Below, piece by piece: positions 60,070 to 64,000 of a DNA stretch of 64,000 nucleotides. The stretch is taken from positions 1-64,000 of the forward strand of contig NZ_AXAL01000030.1 in NCBI RefSeq assembly GCF_000472785.1, read 5' to 3'. The notes under the pieces are model-generated. The model was given only the letters and a program-made list of their open reading frames with translations, had not been told where the DNA came from and did no database searches. Source of the stretch: Mesorhizobium loti CJ3sym (lineage in GTDB: Bacteria; Pseudomonadota; Alphaproteobacteria; Rhizobiales; Rhizobiaceae). The position numbers and the translations under genes are program-made. Within the stretch, counting starts at the first letter, position 1. Each line of letters opens with the position of its first letter.

Positions 60070-62913
60070 ATGCGATCCGGACATGCGCTTCTTGCCGCTC
60101 TTGCCTCGGTGCTGATGCTTGGCGCGGCGCCCGCGCTTTGCGCCGAGCTGCACGGCGTGGCGCTGGTCATCGGCGAGAGCGACTACGACAGCGAGGCGCT
60201 TCACGACCTGACGAACCCCAAGAGTGATGCGAGGGCGATGGACGAGCTGCTGGGCAATCTCGGCTTCGATGTCCACCGCGCGCTGAACGACAACCGGGCC
60301 GACCTTGAAAACGACATCCAGCGCTTCGTGCGCGATGCCAGGGATGCCGATGTGGCGCTGGTCTACTATTCGGGCCATGGCGTCGAGGCGGGCGGTGCCG
60401 ACTATCTGGTACCGACCGATGCCGATATCTCGACACCGGAGAAAGCCGGCGAGAGCCTGGTGCCGGTGCAAGACCTGCTCGAAGAACTGGCCAAAACCGT
60501 GCCGGTGACGATCACGCTGCTCGATGCCTGCCGCACCAATGCGTTTCCGGCAGGGACGGCCATCAAGCTGCCCGGCAGCACACAGATCATCGACGTCGCG
60601 ACCACCGGGCTCGGCGAGGTGCGCGGCGCAACGCCTATCGCCAAGCCCGGCGTCTCCAAGGACAGCCTCGGCATGGTGATCGGCTTTGCCGCATCGCCCG
60701 GAGAGGCGGCGCTCGACGGGCAAGCGGGCGGCAACTCGCCCTACGCGGCGGCGTTGCTCAAGCATTTTGGCGCCGGCGACTATCCGTTCGACGAGTTGAT
60801 GACGCTGGTGCGGCAGGAGGTCTACCTCAAGACCGATGGCCGGCAACTGCCATGGACGAATTCGTCACTGCGGCGGGTGCTGAGCTTCGGTGCTCCGGCG
60901 CCCGCCGGCGACAAGGACCAGGAGGCCATTCGCCAAGGCAGGCGGCGGTTGCTGCTCAGCATCGCCGACACGCCGGACGATCTGCGCCGCGAAGTGGAAG
61001 CCGCCGCGACCAAGGCAGCCGTGCCGATGGACGCCATTTACGGCTTGTTGCAGGCGCTGGGCCAAAAAGTGCCGAACGACCCGGCCGAGCTCGATCAGTT
61101 GCTGAAAGCACAGACCGATACGATCAAGAAGGCAATGGCCGAACACACGGCGCTGACCGGCGCTGACCCTGAAATAGTCCGGCTTTCCGGTCTTGCCCAG
61201 CAGGCGCTCGACGAGGGGGCGCTCGACCTCAGCGTCGGGTTCTGGGAACAGGCCAAGGGCCGGTATCTCGTTATCAGCAAAAGCCTCGACGAAGCTGAGG
61301 CGGATCTCAAGACCCGGCGGCTCGAGGGTGGCGCGGTGATCGCCAAGACGGCGCAGGGATACGCCCTCAAGGGCGATTATCCGGCGGCCGCGGAGAACTA
61401 TCGGCTGGCCTTCGATCAGGTCGCGAAATGGGACAGGGCCATCGCAGCGGCCTACAAGGGCGGCGAGGCCGATGCGCTTGAGACCCAGGGCGACCAGAAG
61501 GGCGACAACGACGCCCTGAAACAGGCGATCGCAGCCTATGGCGATGCGTTGGACCTGTTGCCGCGCAGCAGCGACCGACTGGGCTGGGCGCAGTTGCAGG
61601 ATGGCCTTGGCTATGCGCTGGAAAGGCTCGGCGAACGCGAGAGCAGCACCGATAGCCTGAACGCCTCCGTCAAGGCATTCCGCGCCGCCCTGAAGGAGCG
61701 CACCCGCAAGCGTGTGCCGTTTGACTGGGCGGTGACACAGGGCAATCTGGGCATTACGTTCGCAATGCTTGGCGATCGCGAAGCCGGAACTGACAGCTAC
61801 AAGGCTGCGGTTGCTGCTTTTGGCGCCGCACTGGAGGTTGAGACACGCGACCGGGCGCCGCTGGAATGGGCCACGACGCAAAGCAATCTGGGCAATGTAC
61901 TCACACAGCTTGGCCAGCGCGAGAGCAACACCGATACCCTGAACGCCGCCGTCACGGCGTTCCGTGCCGTGCTCGAGGTAGCGACCCGGGATCGGATGCC
62001 TTTCCAGTGGGCCGGGGCCCAGTACAATCTCGGTGTCTCCCTCAAGATGCTTGGTATGGGCGAGACTGGCACAGACAAATTGACGGCCTCCGTCAAGGCT
62101 TACCGCGCCGCGCTGGAGGTCATGACCCGAGACCGCCAGCCGCTCACCTGGGCCATGATTCAGAACGGCCTGGGCACTGCGCTCGTGGCGTTGGGCGTGC
62201 GCGAAAGTGGCAACGAGACTCTGAACGCCGCAGTCACCGCCATCCGCGCCGCGCTGCAGGAATGGACCCGAGATCGGGTGCCCCTCGACTGGGCCCTGGC
62301 GCAGAACGATCTCGGTACTGCGCTCGCAAGGCTGGGCGAGCGCGAGAGCGGCACCGAAAGCCTGAACGCCGCCATCGCAGCCTTTCGCGCCGCGCTGGAA
62401 GAATCGACGCGCGACCGGGCGCCGTACGACTGGGCCATTTTGCAGCACAATCTAGGCGATGCGCTCGCCACGCTCGGCGAGCGTCAGAACGGAAAACCAG
62501 GTGCTGACGACTGGCGGGCGGCAATCGCTGCCTGGCGGGCCTCGGCGGAGATCCAGAACAGAGAGGCCCATCCGGTCTGGTGGGCGAATCTGCAAAACTC
62601 GATCGGCTATCAGCTCGTGCTGCTGGGCGAGCGCGAGAACGATTTGACGCAGTTCGAGGCGGCCATCCCGATCCTGAGGGCCGGGCTCGCGGTGCAGGAA
62701 ACGGCTGAACCCACGGAAGTCCCCTATATGCAGGACAGCCTCTGTCACGCTTTGCTCGGGCTGGGCAGCCGCACGAGCGACCGGGACAGCCTGATGGAAG
62801 CGAAATCGCTTTGCGAAGCAGCCATCGCAGGAAAGGCGGCCACCGGTATCAGTGCCGGTGACACGCCGGCCAATCTTGCTGCGGTCAATGTTGCCCTGGC
62901 GAAGTCGAATTAG
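60070..62913 (+). CDS. Secreted caspase-family protease with 47-residue repeats
   Basis: 947 residues. Signal peptide cleaved near CAE (~25). Caspase p20-like domain ~26-265 with catalytic H103 (YYSGHGVEAGG) and C154 (LLDACRTN). Then a helical linker, then from W506 six perfect 47-residue units of the form WAxxQxxLG...LGxRES.....AVxAFRAALE...RDRxP, and two or three diverged units to the C-terminus. The repeats are TPR-like and should bind protein. Substrate and role unknown; likely periplasmic. Confidence 0.9.
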   Translation: MRSGHALLAALASVLMLGAAPALCAELHGVALVIGESDYDSEALHDLTNPKSDARAMDELLGNLGFDVHRALNDNRADLENDIQRFVRDARDADVALVYYSGHGVEAGGADYLVPTDADISTPEKAGESLVPVQDLLEELAKTVPVTITLLDACRTNAFPAGTAIKLPGSTQIIDVATTGLGEVRGATPIAKPGVSKDSLGMVIGFAASPGEAALDGQAGGNSPYAAALLKHFGAGDYPFDELMTLVRQEVYLKTDGRQLPWTNSSLRRVLSFGAPAPAGDKDQEAIRQGRRRLLLSIADTPDDLRREVEAAATKAAVPMDAIYGLLQALGQKVPNDPAELDQLLKAQTDTIKKAMAEHTALTGADPEIVRLSGLAQQALDEGALDLSVGFWEQAKGRYLVISKSLDEAEADLKTRRLEGGAVIAKTAQGYALKGDYPAAAENYRLAFDQVAKWDRAIAAAYKGGEADALETQGDQKGDNDALKQAIAAYGDALDLLPRSSDRLGWAQLQDGLGYALERLGERESSTDSLNASVKAFRAALKERTRKRVPFDWAVTQGNLGITFAMLGDREAGTDSYKAAVAAFGAALEVETRDRAPLEWATTQSNLGNVLTQLGQRESNTDTLNAAVTAFRAVLEVATRDRMPFQWAGAQYNLGVSLKMLGMGETGTDKLTASVKAYRAALEVMTRDRQPLTWAMIQNGLGTALVALGVRESGNETLNAAVTAIRAALQEWTRDRVPLDWALAQNDLGTALARLGERESGTESLNAAIAAFRAALEESTRDRAPYDWAILQHNLGDALATLGERQNGKPGADDWRAAIAAWRASAEIQNREAHPVWWANLQNSIGYQLVLLGERENDLTQFEAAIPILRAGLAVQETAEPTEVPYMQDSLCHALLGLGSRTSDRDSLMEAKSLCEAAIAGKAATGISAGDTPANLAAVNVALAKSN

Positions 62914-62914
62914 C

Positions 62915-63514
62915 GTGACCGCCCGCCATCCGATTGCCCGTGCGGAGCTGCCTGACGAGACGGCGGCTCTCGCCCGTTATCTCATCGGCAAGCTGGTGGC
63001 GCGCGAATTGCCTGAGGGCGTTGTCAGCGGCCGCATTGTCGAGACCGAGGCCTATATCGTCGGCGATGCGGCCGGGCATGGCTACCGGGGGATGACGGAG
63101 CGCAACCGTTCGCTGTTCCTCGAACGCGGCCACGCCTATGTCTACATCTCCTACGGCATCTCGATGATGCTGAACGTGTCGAGCGAGGCGCAAGGGATCG
63201 GCACCGGCGTTCTGATCCGGGCGTTGGAGCCTGTCGAAGGCATCGAGATCATGCGGCTCAACCGCGGCGTCGGGCGTTTGCGCGACCTGGCGCGCGGACC
63301 GGGACGTCTGGCGGCGGCGCTGCGCATCGATCGTTCGCTAGACGGGCTCGACCTCTGCTGCAAAGGCCCGCTATGGCTGGCGAATGATGAGCATGAGCCC
63401 GGCGACATCGGGCAAGGCATCAGGATCGGCATTACGAAGGATGCGGACCGGCCGCTGCGCTTTTATTTGAGGGGCAACCCGTTCGTCAGCGGTCCAAGGT
63501 CGCTCAACCGATAA
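62915..63514 (+). CDS. 3-methyladenine DNA glycosylase (Mpg/AAG family)
   Basis: 199 residues. AAG-type fold: LARYLIGKLVARELPEGVVSG, IVETEAYIVGDAAGHGYRGM (catalytic Glu), AYVYISYGISMMLNV, LARGPGRLAAAL. Removes alkylated purines. GTG start 62915 directly after the caspase stop; RBS is weak. Confidence 0.93.
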   Translation: MTARHPIARAELPDETAALARYLIGKLVARELPEGVVSGRIVETEAYIVGDAAGHGYRGMTERNRSLFLERGHAYVYISYGISMMLNVSSEAQGIGTGVLIRALEPVEGIEIMRLNRGVGRLRDLARGPGRLAAALRIDRSLDGLDLCCKGPLWLANDEHEPGDIGQGIRIGITKDADRPLRFYLRGNPFVSGPRSLNR

Positions 63515-63533
63515 GAAGAAGGGGATAGCGCCG

Positions 63534-63632
63534 TTGAAAATCCTGAAATCCTTGATGACATCGGCATGCTTGCTGTCGATGGTTCTGGTGCTGGCAGGCT
63601 GTGGTGGGCACCTGATCAACAGATTGATCTGA
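63534..63632 (+). CDS. Tiny lipoprotein (32 aa)
   Basis: TTG start behind AAGGGGATAGCGCCG; encodes a signal with basic n-region (KILKSLMTS), hydrophobic core and lipobox LAGC, leaving a ~10-residue lipidated peptide (CGGHLINRLI). Entericidin-like in size only. Alternative ATG at 63555. Confidence 0.5.
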   Translation: MKILKSLMTSACLLSMVLVLAGCGGHLINRLI

Positions 63633-63649
63633 CGGCAAGCCCCGGCGAG

Positions 63650-64000
63650 TCAGGCGCTGTCTGGATCGTCGCCGACCATCTTGCGCCGTTGCAGCAGCCG
63701 CGCCACCAGCCAGCACAGCATCGCCCAGGCAAAGCCGGCGCACCAGCCGGCCAGCACGTCCGACGGCCAGTGGACACCGAGATAGATGCGGCTGACGCCG
63801 ACCAGCACCGTTGTCAACACGGCGAGCGACAGGACATAGATCTTGGTCGCCCGGCCATGCAGGAAGCGTGCCGCCAGCGAACCGAGCGTGAGGTAGGTCA
63901 CCGCCGACAGCATGGCGTGGCCGCTCGGGAACGACAGCGAGGTTTCGTTGACCAGATGCGAGACGAGTTCCGGGCGTGGCCGGTCGACACCGACTTTCAA
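63650..64000 (-). CDS. PAP2-family phosphatase (5' end outside window)
   Basis: At least 116 residues visible, including all three PAP2 motifs: KVGVDRPRP, SFPSGHAM, and SRIYLGVHWPSDVLAG. Integral-membrane lipid phosphatase, possibly undecaprenyl-diphosphate or phosphatidate. The N-terminal part lies beyond 64000. Confidence 0.92.
   Translation of the reverse strand: MKVGVDRPRPELVSHLVNETSLSFPSGHAMLSAVTYLTLGSLAARFLHGRATKIYVLSLAVLTTVLVGVSRIYLGVHWPSDVLAGWCAGFAWAMLCWLVARLLQRRKMVGDDPDSA

Noticed and set aside
61585..62700. Regular DNA repeats considered as a CRISPR or VNTR array
   Set aside because: They are in-frame 141-bp units encoding protein repeats of the caspase gene.

Overview
The window is GC-rich chromosomal DNA from an alphaproteobacterium of the order Rhizobiales, most likely Mesorhizobium or a close relative. 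The call rests on gene content: the hemW-rdgB-VOC-rph genes divergent from hrcA, Ku plus a PE-LIG-POL LigD, MbfA with an Irr-type palindrome, DUF1127 proteins, and several families of palindromic rhizobial intergenic repeats. All assignments were made by reading the sequence; no database search was run.

Layout. 1-9 kb: a transposase remnant, a CDGSH protein, two paralogous secreted six-cysteine proteins flanking a winged-helix/TolB-like/TPR regulator, then a cysteine-synthase-like gene with a group II PLP decarboxylase divergent from a BTAD/TolB-like/TPR regulator. 9-14 kb: small proteins, cytochrome b561, a cNMP-binding thioredoxin-reductase-like flavoprotein with a UBP zinc finger, a broken ATP-grasp gene beside an intact one, and tRNA-Leu(CAG). 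14-25 kb: housekeeping genes (gpmA, dapB, an MsbA-like ABC exporter, glk, mepA, queG, uppP, yraN-like, rsmI). 25-34 kb: a formyltransferase, an orphan RiPP-precursor-like peptide with its own terminator, two small proteins, an LMW-PTP-like protein, hemW, rdgB, VOC, rph, hrcA and a periplasmic sorbosone-dehydrogenase-like protein. 34-43 kb: a LysE exporter, cysK, a GST, an ECF42 sigma factor with its YCII/DGPF partner and a matching promoter, a DCC protein, and the NHEJ pair ku-ligD. 43-52 kb: an ArsR regulator divergent from a DUF1127/NIPSNAP/monooxygenase cluster, mbfA, a threonine-dehydratase-like gene, a second RiPP-precursor-like peptide, and a CecR-type TetR/HlyD/ABC drug-efflux operon with an operator-like palindrome. 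52-64 kb: CYTH-CHAD, a papain-like hydrolase, a membrane adenylate cyclase, a CHAD gene fragment, a LytTR regulator, an XRE regulator with a palindromic operator divergent from an SMP-30-like protein, an NTF2-like protein, a secreted caspase with 47-residue repeats, a 3-methyladenine glycosylase, a tiny lipoprotein and a truncated PAP2 phosphatase.

Most interesting points: (1) two unlinked 31-codon genes with a shared YxxPxL leader and divergent C-termini, resembling RiPP (lasso-like) precursors but with no maturation genes nearby; (2) paired six-cysteine secreted proteins around a one-component regulator; (3) a CysK-like plus decarboxylase pair under a BTAD regulator, possibly an amine-forming pathway; (4) a CHAD fragment identical in protein but with 19 synonymous differences from the intact gene; (5) good candidate regulatory sites for Irr, ECF42, CecR-like and XRE regulators.
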